DNA of 64,000 nucleotides from Adhaeribacter rhizoryzae (lineage in GTDB: Bacteria; Bacteroidota; Bacteroidia; Cytophagales; Hymenobacteraceae), in NCBI RefSeq assembly GCF_008629685.1, contig NZ_VWSF01000011.1, forward strand, positions 62,001-126,000. The letters run 5' to 3'. A model generated the notes under the pieces. That model was not told the DNA's origin, did no database searches, and was given only the letters and a program-made list of their open reading frames with translations. Shown piece after piece: positions 10,151-18,279 of the stretch (positions are counted from its first letter, which is position 1; every line of letters begins with the position of its first letter). Both the position numbers and the translations under genes were made by a program.

Positions 10151-10387
10151 TTGGATAAATTAGATAAAAGCTTCACAAATGCCATTTTAAAAGCTTTAGA
10201 AAAGAAGCTTGAAAGAAGTCTGTCAGAAAAAGAGATAAAAGTATTCTCTTTACCAAGGTCCTTGATGGCTTACGAGATGATAATAGATTATATTAAGGCT
10301 GATACCAAATCAAAAAAAGATATTGAACATTATGTTGAAAATGTAGTTAACGAGTATGACTCTCTTAATAAGGCAAAGAAGGGGTGA
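10151..10387 (+). CDS. small uncharacterised protein, AT-rich
   Basis: 78 aa, not recognised. It is Lys/Glu-rich and probably helical (repeated KALEKKLER and SLSEKEIK-type segments), without signal peptide or membrane segment. The only possible initiator is TTG at 10151. An AGGAG at 10144-10148 lies only two bases upstream, closer than normal. The frame is open back to a stop at 10115 but has no other start. Base composition is clearly lower in GC than the flanking phosphatase and EamA genes, which hints at recent acquisition or weak constraint. It could be a real small protein or a chance ORF. Confidence 0.5.
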   Translation: MDKLDKSFTNAILKALEKKLERSLSEKEIKVFSLPRSLMAYEMIIDYIKADTKSKKDIEHYVENVVNEYDSLNKAKKG

Positions 10388-10536
10388 TGATAGACTAGTT
10401 AATTTTCTTATCAGTTTTTGTTTCTGCTGATGGTGTAATCTTGTTGCTTTATTTTCTAATAATATCTATTTGAAGATTTACTGTCACTAAAAAATTATAG
10501 CATATCAGTACGTGTCATAGCAGAAGTGTAAGAAGT

Positions 10537-10594
10537 AAAAAGCAGAAGCGCCGTTTAGAATATTAAGATATTCTAAACGGCGCTTCTGCTTTTT
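10537..10594. terminator. bidirectional terminator, perfect 26-bp stem
   Basis: Perfect inverted repeat: arms 10537-10562 and 10569-10594, 6-base loop, A-run on one flank and T-run on the other. It lies between the convergent small ORF (plus) and the EamA gene (minus) and can end transcription from both sides. Confidence 0.88.
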
Positions 10595-10608
10595 AGCTGG
10601 GTTTGGAA

Positions 10609-11469
10609 TCAGCGACTGCGGTTTACAATTAAAACGCCGGCTAGAATAACCAACATGCCAATATAATGCATTAATAATATTTGTTCCCCGTCGAGCACGC
10701 CCCATAATAAAGCCACAATTGGCATTAAATAAGTAGACGAACTCGCAAACAACGTATTTGTCAGGTGAATTAGCCGGTTGTATAATACTAACCCAATGGC
10801 GGTACTGAATATGGCTAATAAAGCAATATAAAACAAAGCTTCGTAAGCGCCGGGCACGTGCGCAAGTTTGTAAAAGAACGAAGTAGTACACAAATAACCA
10901 AAAGCCAGCGGCCCCACCGAAAACAAAGCCATACTGGCCATCGTCAAGGCCGGAATACCTTGTAAGCGGTGTTTAATCAGGTTCAGGCTAAGGCCATACA
11001 TGGCGGTGGCAATTACCACATATATTCCGAAAAAAGCATTGCTCGTACCTGTTGCCTGGGAGCCTCCGCCAAATATTAAAATTGCGGTACCCGCAATACC
11101 AATTAAAATACCGGCTAAACGCAAGCCGGCAATTTTCTGCTGAAAAAATATTGCCCCAATAATTAACGTAAACAAAGCCGTAAGTGAGTTTAATACGCCG
11201 GCCAGGCCGCTGGCTAATTTGGTTTCGGCGTAAGCAAACAAAAAAGCCGGAAATAAATTGCCTACAAAGCCACTGCCTATAATATACTTCCACTTATCGG
11301 GCGGTACTTGCTTAATATTTTTTAAAGCAAAAGGCAGTAAACTCAGGCAAGCAATGGTAATACGCACACTTCCCAGTTCATCCGAAGAAAATACCGCCAG
11401 CCCTTTTTTTATTAAAATAAAAGAAGTGCCCCAGACCAGGGAGAGAAACAGCAAAATAAACCAGGCCAT
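10609..11469 (-). CDS. EamA/DMT-superfamily exporter
   Basis: Inner-membrane drug/metabolite transporter of 286 aa with ten hydrophobic helices arranged as two EamA repeats of five. The N-terminal repeat has the usual SLVWGTSFILIKKGL opening, the second ends in PIVALLWGVLDGE near the C-terminus. Family members export amino acids or metabolites; the substrate is not predictable. The gene ends just beyond the strong hairpin at 10537-10594 and begins 68 bases from the end of dusB, so it may be read in the same direction as dusB. Confidence 0.85.
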   Translation of the reverse strand: MAWFILLFLSLVWGTSFILIKKGLAVFSSDELGSVRITIACLSLLPFALKNIKQVPPDKWKYIIGSGFVGNLFPAFLFAYAETKLASGLAGVLNSLTALFTLIIGAIFFQQKIAGLRLAGILIGIAGTAILIFGGGSQATGTSNAFFGIYVVIATAMYGLSLNLIKHRLQGIPALTMASMALFSVGPLAFGYLCTTSFFYKLAHVPGAYEALFYIALLAIFSTAIGLVLYNRLIHLTNTLFASSSTYLMPIVALLWGVLDGEQILLMHYIGMLVILAGVLIVNRSR

Positions 11470-11536
11470 TGCTTGGTCAGGAACCCGACTGGCAGAAGAG
11501 GAAGAATTGATAACTTAATAAATTTAAGTACAGAAA

Positions 11537-12523
11537 TTAATCGGCATAAACCAGCGAACCGGCTACTTCATCCAAAATATTATAAACTTCTTCCGGCGAT
11601 TCGGTTTGGACCAGGCGCATGCGGTAAGGCTTAAAATTAGCCAAACCCCGGAAATAATTGGTGTAATGCCGGCGCATTTCAAATATTCCCAAGCGTTCGC
11701 CTTTCCACTCCAGCGATTTGGTAAAGTGCATTTTGCAAACTTCCATGCGCTCTTGCAAGGTAGGCGGCGGCAATATTTCGCCGGTCTCGAAATAATGTTT
11801 TATTTCTCTAAAAATCCAAGGATAACCAATGGAAGCGCGGCCAATCATAATGCCGTCTACGCCGTAGCGCTGCCGGTATTCCAGGGCTTTTTGCGGGGTT
11901 TCAATGTCGCCGTTACCAAAAATAGGTATTTTTATGCGCGGGTTTTCTTTTACTTTGGCAATTAAGGTCCAGTCGGCATCGCCTTTGTACATTTGCACGC
12001 GCGTGCGGCCGTGGATGGTTAATGCTTGAATGCCAATATCTTGCAAGCGTTCGGCTACTTCGGTAATATTTTTAGTGGCATCGTCCCAGCCCAAGCGGGT
12101 TTTAACCGTAACGGGTAAGTGCGTAGCTTTTACCACTGCCGAGGTCATTTCTACCATTTTGGGAATATCGCGCAGCAAAGCCGCACCCGCACCTTTACAG
12201 GCCACGTTTTTTACCGGGCAACCATAATTAATATCAATTAAATCTGGGCCGGCCAAGGTAGAGATTTCGGCTGATTCGCGCATCGATTCCACATCGGAAC
12301 CAAACAACTGAATGCCGATGGGCCGCTCGTAATCAAACACGTCTAGTTTCTGCCGGCTTTTAGCCGCATCCCGTATCAAACCCTCCGACGAAATAAATTC
12401 CGTATACATTAAATCGGCCCCGTTGGCTTTGCAAACGGCCCGGAATGGCGGGTCGCTTACGTCTTCCATGGGGGCTAATAACAGCGGAAAGTCTGGTAAA
12501 GTAATATTTCCAATTTGTGCCAC
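11537..12523 (-). CDS. dusB: tRNA-dihydrouridine synthase DusB
   Basis: FMN enzyme reducing uridine to dihydrouridine in the tRNA D-loop. 328 aa TIM barrel plus helical C-terminal domain. Visible: LLLAPMEDVSDPPFR (FMN/phosphate region), GIQLFGSD, NYGCPVKNVACKGAGAALL with the catalytic Cys102, TIHGRTR, and FGNGDI ... GIMIGRASIGYPWIF. Length and motifs match bacterial Dus enzymes of the DusB type. Start is GTG at 12523; it sits 58 bases from the divergent CPBP gene. Confidence 0.93.
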   Translation of the reverse strand: MAQIGNITLPDFPLLLAPMEDVSDPPFRAVCKANGADLMYTEFISSEGLIRDAAKSRQKLDVFDYERPIGIQLFGSDVESMRESAEISTLAGPDLIDINYGCPVKNVACKGAGAALLRDIPKMVEMTSAVVKATHLPVTVKTRLGWDDATKNITEVAERLQDIGIQALTIHGRTRVQMYKGDADWTLIAKVKENPRIKIPIFGNGDIETPQKALEYRQRYGVDGIMIGRASIGYPWIFREIKHYFETGEILPPPTLQERMEVCKMHFTKSLEWKGERLGIFEMRRHYTNYFRGLANFKPYRMRLVQTESPEEVYNILDEVAGSLVYAD

Positions 12524-12581
12524 GCGTAGCGATATTTAAAAATTAGGGTAAATTTACGTCATTTTAAACTCAAACACACCC

Positions 12582-13541
12582 ATGAAAGGTTTCATTCCGC
12601 AAAATATGCATCCGGTTTATTATATTATGTTGCTGCTGGTGTTTATGCTGGGAGGCTTTTTTGTAGGCAATTTTATTTCGTTATCGGTGCTGTATGGCTT
12701 TTTTAATTACGGGTTACAAGATTTAGCCAACGTGGTACAAAACCCGGCCGATTACCCCAACGGCAAAGTAGCAGTTAATTTATTTCAAGGCATTTCGCAT
12801 TTCTGCGCGTTTACTTTGGGGCCTGTAATGCTGTTGGTGGCTACGGGAGTTAACCTGCAACGGTATTTATCGCCGAAATGGCACGTGCCGGCCTTATTGT
12901 TTTTGCTTTCGGCTTTACTTATTGTGGTTATTATGCCGCTAAACTCCTGGTTTATAGATATTAATAGCCATATGGTTTTGCCAGACTTTTTGCACGGGTT
13001 TGAGTTGTGGGCGAAAGAAAAAGAAGAAGCCTTAAAAGAGTTAACCAATTATTTAATCAAGTTCGATTCGGTAGGTCAGTTTGTGCTGGGCATGGTGGTA
13101 TTTGCTTTAATTCCGGCCATTGGCGAAGAATTGGTATTCCGGGGTGTACTGCAAACCCAACTAATCCGCTGGTTTCGGCAGCCGCACGTAGGTATTTGGG
13201 TAACAGCCATTATTTTCGGCGCCATTCACATGCAATTTTACGGCATGCTGCCCCGCACTTTATTGGGTGCCTTGCTCGGATATTTGTACTGGTGGTCGGG
13301 CAATATTTGGGTGCCCATTATCGGGCATTTTGTAAACAATGGCTTCACGGTATTGCTCATGTATTTGCTCCAGCGCAAAGTTATTACCTACCAGATAGAT
13401 ACCGAAGAAGCCATGCCCATCCAAAGCATTATTTTTTCCGTTATAGCCACCGCTGGGTTGCTGTATTATTTGTGGCAGCAATTTAAAACCATGCCGGCAA
13501 CCTCCGGAAATAACCCAACCGAAACAGATACTATTTTTTAA
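12582..13541 (+). CDS. CPBP-family intramembrane metalloprotease
   Basis: Integral membrane protein of 319 aa with about eight helices. The Abi/CPBP protease motifs are complete: EELVFRG (Glu182, Glu183, Arg187), FGAIHMQFYG (His216) and HFVNNG (His249, Asn253), the residues proposed to form the zinc site in Rce1-like enzymes. Substrates of the bacterial members are mostly unknown. It starts a co-directional run with cdsA and psd, 50 bases ahead of cdsA, so it may be expressed with phospholipid synthesis. Confidence 0.88.
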   Translation: MKGFIPQNMHPVYYIMLLLVFMLGGFFVGNFISLSVLYGFFNYGLQDLANVVQNPADYPNGKVAVNLFQGISHFCAFTLGPVMLLVATGVNLQRYLSPKWHVPALLFLLSALLIVVIMPLNSWFIDINSHMVLPDFLHGFELWAKEKEEALKELTNYLIKFDSVGQFVLGMVVFALIPAIGEELVFRGVLQTQLIRWFRQPHVGIWVTAIIFGAIHMQFYGMLPRTLLGALLGYLYWWSGNIWVPIIGHFVNNGFTVLLMYLLQRKVITYQIDTEEAMPIQSIIFSVIATAGLLYYLWQQFKTMPATSGNNPTETDTIF

Positions 13542-13591
13542 TATTATTTACGTACTTAAAACCCGTAACAAAAATACCTAAACAGTTATTC

Positions 13592-14422
13592 ATGAGTTTT
13601 AAATCAGCTAATTTATCAAACCTGCAGCTACGGGTTTTAACCGGTATTTTAGGCGGCGCAGTTTTTATCGGCAGTATCTGGTTTAACGAGTGGACGTTTG
13701 GGGCCTTATTTCTGGGCCTGACCGTTTTGGGAATGCTGGAGTTTTATAAAATTATTGCCGCCAAGGGTTTCGAGCCAAATCATAATATAGGCTTAATACT
13801 AGGCGCCGGTTTGTACGTGCTGGTTTTTCTTATTCAGAAAGATTTTATAGCCGCCTCGGTGTTGTTTGTGCTGCCGCCGGTTATGTTATTGTGCCTGGTA
13901 GCCGAACTTTACCGGAAAAAGCAGCAACCTTTTATAAATATTGCCCTTACCCTGCTGGCCGTAATGTACGTAGCCATGCCTTTTACCCTGCTTATTTTAT
14001 TGGGCTTTCCCAATGATTATTATAGTTGGCACATTATTCTGGGTACTATATTTTTAATTTGGGCGGCCGATACGGGCGGGTATATTTTTGGCCGATCATT
14101 TGGCCGCACTAAATTATTCGAGCGCATTTCGCCGGGCAAAACCTGGGAAGGCTGGCTGGGTGGCACGCTGCTTTGCCTGGGCGTAGCTTATTTGCTTTCT
14201 TTATTTTTTCAGGATTTAGACCTAACCGCCTGGATTGGCATTGGCCTAATTGTGTCGGTGTTTGGGGTAATCGGAGATTTAGTAGAATCGATGCTAAAGC
14301 GCAGCATGCAGATTAAGGACTCCGGTAGTTTGTTACCAGGCCACGGCGGCATCCTCGATCGGTTCGATAGTTTACTTATGATAACGCCTTTTGTAGTGGC
14401 ATTTTTAAAAGTATTTCATTAA
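13592..14422 (+). CDS. cdsA: phosphatidate cytidylyltransferase CdsA
   Basis: Makes CDP-diacylglycerol from CTP and phosphatidic acid in the inner membrane. 276 aa with about seven to eight helices. The C-terminal CDS signature is complete: KRSMQIKDSG followed by LLPGHGGILDRFDS, plus the upstream SPGKTWEGWLGG stretch. Followed 220 bases later by psd, which acts later in the same pathway (phosphatidylethanolamine branch); the phosphatidylserine synthase between them is not in this window. Confidence 0.94.
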   Translation: MSFKSANLSNLQLRVLTGILGGAVFIGSIWFNEWTFGALFLGLTVLGMLEFYKIIAAKGFEPNHNIGLILGAGLYVLVFLIQKDFIAASVLFVLPPVMLLCLVAELYRKKQQPFINIALTLLAVMYVAMPFTLLILLGFPNDYYSWHIILGTIFLIWAADTGGYIFGRSFGRTKLFERISPGKTWEGWLGGTLLCLGVAYLLSLFFQDLDLTAWIGIGLIVSVFGVIGDLVESMLKRSMQIKDSGSLLPGHGGILDRFDSLLMITPFVVAFLKVFH

Positions 14423-14563
14423 AGCCGGTATATATTCCGTAATTGCAGGACGCACTTTAGGCAAGGCTATTCGGAATATTTTAGGCTACGGGTAAAGTAA
14501 ACCTAACTTGAGAAATACAGGAGCGGCAGCAAAGTCTATTTTAAAATTCATATTTTACCCTTT

Positions 14564-14583
14564 AATTTGCGTGCCGGCACAGA
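14564..14583 (+). promoter_or_regulatory. candidate promoter/start box upstream of psd
   Basis: The segment TTAATTTG (14562-14569) resembles the Bacteroidota -7 element TAnnTTTG and is followed by cgtgccg..acaga. The same 20-base arrangement recurs at 18044-18063. No convincing -33 element was found. Weak on its own; the repetition makes it worth noting. Confidence 0.35.
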
Positions 14584-14642
14584 ATATCCTAACTATTTAG
14601 GTAGGATATCACGTTTATAGGGAGCGGGTTAACCAAAGTTAC

Positions 14643-15326
14643 ATGAAAATTCACAAGGAAGGACGCAGGATATTACTATTTACCTTGCTCGGGCTTTTAG
14701 TCGTAAATCTGTTGCTGTACCAGTTTAATGCCATTCACGTTACTTTTAATAAAATATTTTCGGCCATATCGGTTATTGTTTTCCTGCTGTTGCTGCAGTT
14801 TTTCCGCAGCCCATTCCGGAATTTAATTCTGCACGAAGATTTAATTATTGCGCCCGCCGATGGTAAAGTGGTGGTAATTGAAGATGTGCACGAACCAGAG
14901 TTCTTCAACGATGTGCGTAAGCAAATATCTATTTTTATGTCGCCGATAAACGTGCACATTACGCGCAATCCGGTAGCTGGCGTGGTTAAATATTTCAAAT
15001 ATCATCCGGGTAATTATTTTGTAGCCTGGCATCCTAAATCGAGCACCAAAAACGAACGCACCACCGTAGTAGTTTCCTCTACCGCCGGTCCCGATATTTT
15101 ATTCCGGCAAATTGCCGGCGCTATGGCCCGCCGTATTGTTTGGTATGTGAAAGAAGGCGACGAAGTATCGCAGGGCGAGGAGTTCGGGTTTATTAAGTTT
15201 GGCTCGCGGGTAGATGTTTTTGTGCCCGTTGATACCGAGGTTAAAGTTACCATCGGGCAGAAGACCAAAGGCGGCCAAACCGTTATTGCGCAAATAAAAA
15301 CCGAAACCGGTTCTTTCTTTGGGTAG
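14643..15326 (+). CDS. psd: phosphatidylserine decarboxylase proenzyme
   Basis: Pyruvoyl enzyme converting phosphatidylserine to phosphatidylethanolamine at the inner membrane. 227 aa, the short (PSD-A-like) form, with two N-terminal hydrophobic segments (about 9-27 and 36-54). Catalytic features: APADGKV (Asp73), NVHITRNP (His105) and the self-cleavage site FGSR (Gly187-Ser188), where the classic form has LGST; Ser188 would become the pyruvoyl group. ATG at 14643 gives the full first helix. Confidence 0.92.
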   Translation: MKIHKEGRRILLFTLLGLLVVNLLLYQFNAIHVTFNKIFSAISVIVFLLLLQFFRSPFRNLILHEDLIIAPADGKVVVIEDVHEPEFFNDVRKQISIFMSPINVHITRNPVAGVVKYFKYHPGNYFVAWHPKSSTKNERTTVVVSSTAGPDILFRQIAGAMARRIVWYVKEGDEVSQGEEFGFIKFGSRVDVFVPVDTEVKVTIGQKTKGGQTVIAQIKTETGSFFG

Positions 15327-15504
15327 GGTTGGATGTTGAGGTTGGATATTGGTAGCAGGTATTGGGTAGTTGGATAAATATTTTTGAAAGTTAATAAAAC
15401 AAGAGAGCCGCTTCCTTCAGAAAGCGGCTCTCTTGTTTTTAGGTATATTCAAATAAATCTTAAATCCTGTTACCTGCTACTTGCTACCAACGTCCAATTC
15501 AACT
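15322..15504. repeat. inverted array of short degenerate words around a terminator
   Basis: Left block (15322-15375) is built of ggttggat/ggtagcaggta-like words. Right block (15465-15504) carries the reverse complements (tacctgctac, ttgctacc, caattcaac). The blocks flank the terminator at 15396-15439 and each touches a gene end. It is one of several such arrays in the window, each with its own word. Function unknown. Confidence 0.6.
15396..15439. terminator. bidirectional terminator between psd and fRMsr
   Basis: Perfect 18-base arms (15396-15413 and 15422-15439), 8-base loop, A-run and T-run flanks. It lies between convergent genes. Confidence 0.85.
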
Positions 15505-15986
15505 TAAAACCAACCAGCCATTAAATCAGCTAGCCGTTCCAGGTAAATTCGGTCGGTTTCGTCAAAATCATCCAGTTTATTGCTGTCTACGTCCAGCACC
15601 ATTTTTACTTCGCCGTCTTTTAGCACCGGTACTACAATCTCTGATTTAGAGTCGCTGCTGCAGGCAATATGGCCCGGAAAAGCTTCTACATCGGGCACCA
15701 GAATGGTTTTTTTGCGGGTATAACTGGCACCGCAAACGCCTTTATGAAACGGTATACGGGTACAAGCAACCGGTCCCTGGAAAGGCCCTAACACCAATTC
15801 GCCTTCTTTTGCCAAATAAGCGCCCACCCAGAAAAAACCTAAACTATATTTTAGAGCTGCCATCACATTTGCCAGGTTGGCCGTTAAGTCTGTTTCGCCG
15901 GTTACCAGCGCTTCTATTTGGGGCAGCAAAGCCTGGTATTTTTCTTCTTTGGTTAAGGTGTTATCTATTATTATTGAGTCTGCCAT
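15504..15986 (-). CDS. msrC: free methionine-(R)-sulfoxide reductase (GAF domain)
   Basis: Reduces free L-methionine (R)-S-oxide, protecting the cytoplasmic methionine pool from oxidation. 160 aa, a single GAF domain. The three conserved cysteines of the fRMsr family are present at Cys75 (GPVACTRI), Cys85 (KGVCGAS) and Cys109 (HIACSSDSKSE), with the same 10- and 24-residue spacing as E. coli Cys84/94/118. This makes the enzyme call stronger than a generic GAF call. Its C-terminus overlaps the end of a word-repeat array. Confidence 0.9.
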   Translation of the reverse strand: MADSIIIDNTLTKEEKYQALLPQIEALVTGETDLTANLANVMAALKYSLGFFWVGAYLAKEGELVLGPFQGPVACTRIPFHKGVCGASYTRKKTILVPDVEAFPGHIACSSDSKSEIVVPVLKDGEVKMVLDVDSNKLDDFDETDRIYLERLADLMAGWF

Positions 15987-16023
15987 GGTAATATTTTAAC
16001 CTGCTTTTTAAAAGTGAACTGGG

Positions 16024-17091
16024 CTATGCTTCCCCGGTTTCGGGTAATTTTGTCTGATTATTTAAATAAATTAATAGTTTATCGGAGGCTACGTGGCTCA
16101 CGTGTTTTAACAAGGCTAAGGGCAAAATGGGTGCCAAGATGCCTTCATCTGCCAGGTTAGCGTTACTTTTAAATACACAGGCTTCATCCCATAAGCCCGC
16201 CCGAATAAAACTATTCAGCAATACCGCACCCCCTTCTATTAAAACGGCATTCAGTTGGCGTTTGTATAAATCGTGCAGCAGAGCGGGTATTAAATCCTCG
16301 TTTTTATCTAACATCACCCATTCCAGGTTAGGCAAAGTTTCTTGTTTTTTATAATTATAAACCAGGGTGGGTTGGCTTTGGTCGAATAAATTTAAAGAAG
16401 CGGGTAGTTGTAAATCTTTATCCAGAATAATCCGGGTTGGGTTTTTTCCGGTCCAGGCGCGGGTATTTAGTTGGGGGTTATCTATTAACGCGGTGCGGGT
16501 GCCTATCATTATGGCCGGTAATTCAGTGCGCCATTTGTGCACCAGTTTTTTAGATAAATTATTCGAAATCCAAAGCTTGGTGCCGTCTGTTTTACCAATA
16601 AAGCCATCGGCGGTTTCGGCCCACTTTAATAATATATGAGGTCTCTTCTGGGTATGGTAAGTAAAAAAGAAACGGTTCAGATCCAGTCCTTCGGCCTCTA
16701 ATAAACCTACGTGCACCTGGCAACCAGTAGCTAATAATTTCCGGATGCCGGCACCTTTTACCAAAGGGTTAGGATCGGTATTGCAGATTACTACATCTTT
16801 AACGCCGTGTTGAATTAATAAATCGGCGCAGGGCGGCGTTTTGCCGTAGTGCGAGCAAGGCTCCAAGGTTACATAAAGCCGACTGGCTGGCAACAAACTT
16901 TTATCCGCTACGGCATTAATGGCATTAACCTCGGCGTGCGGTCCGCCGTATTGCTGGTGCCAACCTTCGCCGATTATTTTATTTTCGTGTACAATTACGC
17001 AACCAACCATGGGGTTAGGTGCCACCTTGCCCTGGCCCAGTAAAGCCAGTTCCAGGGCACGGCGCATAAATATTTCGTCGGAGGATGTCAC
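16024..17091 (-). CDS. ribD: bifunctional riboflavin deaminase/reductase RibD
   Basis: Catalyses the deamination and side-chain reduction steps after GTP cyclohydrolase II in riboflavin synthesis. 355 aa: an N-terminal cytidine-deaminase-like zinc domain (about 1-145; HAE at 52-54, PC at 78-79 and Cys88) and a C-terminal DHFR-like reductase domain (about 150-345; WAETADGF, WISN, IEGGAVLLNSFI). Start is GTG at 17091, 56 bases from the divergent prmC start. It may be cotranscribed with the fRMsr gene 37 bases downstream. Confidence 0.93.
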   Translation of the reverse strand: MTSSDEIFMRRALELALLGQGKVAPNPMVGCVIVHENKIIGEGWHQQYGGPHAEVNAINAVADKSLLPASRLYVTLEPCSHYGKTPPCADLLIQHGVKDVVICNTDPNPLVKGAGIRKLLATGCQVHVGLLEAEGLDLNRFFFTYHTQKRPHILLKWAETADGFIGKTDGTKLWISNNLSKKLVHKWRTELPAIMIGTRTALIDNPQLNTRAWTGKNPTRIILDKDLQLPASLNLFDQSQPTLVYNYKKQETLPNLEWVMLDKNEDLIPALLHDLYKRQLNAVLIEGGAVLLNSFIRAGLWDEACVFKSNANLADEGILAPILPLALLKHVSHVASDKLLIYLNNQTKLPETGEA

Positions 17092-17147
17092 TTGACTTTC
17101 TTATTTTTACAAAATTATAAAAGGAAACAGGAACCCTTACCTGCTGC

Positions 17148-18011
17148 GTGAAAAATATCCAAGATCTCATAAGCCATATCCGTACCGCCATTAGTAATAT
17201 TTACGAAAAACCAGAGGCTGATGCCCTAGCTATGCAGGTTGCCGAACACGTATTGCAGCTTACGCGGTTGCAATTGAGCACCGAACGTCAAACTCCGGTA
17301 AACGAACAAACCTGGCTCAGCGTTGAAAAAATAATTAGCCGCCTGCAACAGCACGAGCCTTTGCAATATGTATTGGGAACGGCTCATTTCTACGGACTGG
17401 AACTAAAAGTATCGCCGGCTGTACTAATTCCGCGGCCCGAAACCGAAGAACTGGTAGATATTATTATTAAAGAAAATATTGCCGGCCACAATCTACAGGT
17501 GCTGGATATTTGTACCGGCAGCGGTTGTATTCCCATTGCCTTATCGGCGCACCTGAAGGCTCAAGCTGTGTACGGATTAGATATTTCGGAGCCAGCGCTG
17601 GCTGTTGCCCAACACAATGCTTTAAAGTACCAGCAGCCTGTAAAATGGCTTCAGCAGGATATTTTAGCCGGTCCGTTAAATTTACCACCTCGCAGCTTTG
17701 ATATTATTGTGAGTAACCCGCCCTATGTGTTACAGCAGGAAAAAAGATTAATGCGCGCCAATGTAATTGATTTTGAACCGCACTTGGCTCTTTTTGTGCC
17801 CAATGAGGATGCCTTACAGTTTTACGAGCAAATTGCCATCCAAGCCCTAACCTTGCTGAAACCAACCGGTATTTTGTATTTTGAAATAAACGAGAATAAA
17901 GCTGCCAGTCTTACGCTTATGTTGCAGGAGATGGGTTATAAAACAATTAAAATATTAAAAGATATGTTTGGCAAAGATCGGTTTATTCGCGCCACAATTA
18001 ATAGTATTTAA
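17148..18011 (+). CDS. prmC: release factor glutamine methyltransferase PrmC
   Basis: Methylates the GGQ glutamine of RF1/RF2 using SAM. 287 aa: helical N-terminal domain, then a Rossmann methyltransferase with PRPETE (95-100), DICTGSGCI (120-128) and the catalytic SNPPYV (NPPY 190-193). Start is GTG at 17148. Length fits the family. No release factor gene is adjacent here. Confidence 0.93.
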   Translation: MKNIQDLISHIRTAISNIYEKPEADALAMQVAEHVLQLTRLQLSTERQTPVNEQTWLSVEKIISRLQQHEPLQYVLGTAHFYGLELKVSPAVLIPRPETEELVDIIIKENIAGHNLQVLDICTGSGCIPIALSAHLKAQAVYGLDISEPALAVAQHNALKYQQPVKWLQQDILAGPLNLPPRSFDIIVSNPPYVLQQEKRLMRANVIDFEPHLALFVPNEDALQFYEQIAIQALTLLKPTGILYFEINENKAASLTLMLQEMGYKTIKILKDMFGKDRFIRATINSI

Positions 18012-18043
18012 TTTAGATGCTTTATTTTCCGGATAAACCTATA

Positions 18044-18063
18044 AATTTGCGTGCCGAAACAGA
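18044..18063 (+). promoter_or_regulatory. candidate promoter/start box ahead of the nucleotide-sugar cluster
   Basis: TAAATTTG (18042-18049) fits the Bacteroidota -7 consensus TAnnTTTG; the next bases cgtgccgaaacaga nearly repeat those at 14571-14583. It lies 33 bases after prmC and about 230 bases before the first cluster gene, implying a long leader if used. No clear -33 element. Confidence 0.38.
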
Positions 18064-18279
18064 TAATCAGGTTATTAGCCCAACTAGTTTGCTTAAGCAA
18101 TTTCATTAAGGCAAGGTTTGAAAGTTAATTAATAAAATAGATAGGTTTCTGTTTTAAAATTATTAACCCAATGGCGTATAGAATAGCTAAACCTCCAAAT
18201 ACTTTAGAGGTTAACAAGTTAATCAGTCAGGGCAATAAACATTAAGTAAGCTTTCATAAAAGTTTAAAATTCTTTTTCT

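Noticed and set aside
10505-10891. 128-codon minus-strand ORF through the strong terminator and the EamA end
   Set aside because: It reads through the 26-bp hairpin and overlaps the EamA frame, which has proper transmembrane segments.
13007-13486. 159-codon ORF overlapping the CPBP protease gene in another frame
   Set aside because: The protease frame carries all catalytic motifs; this one has none.
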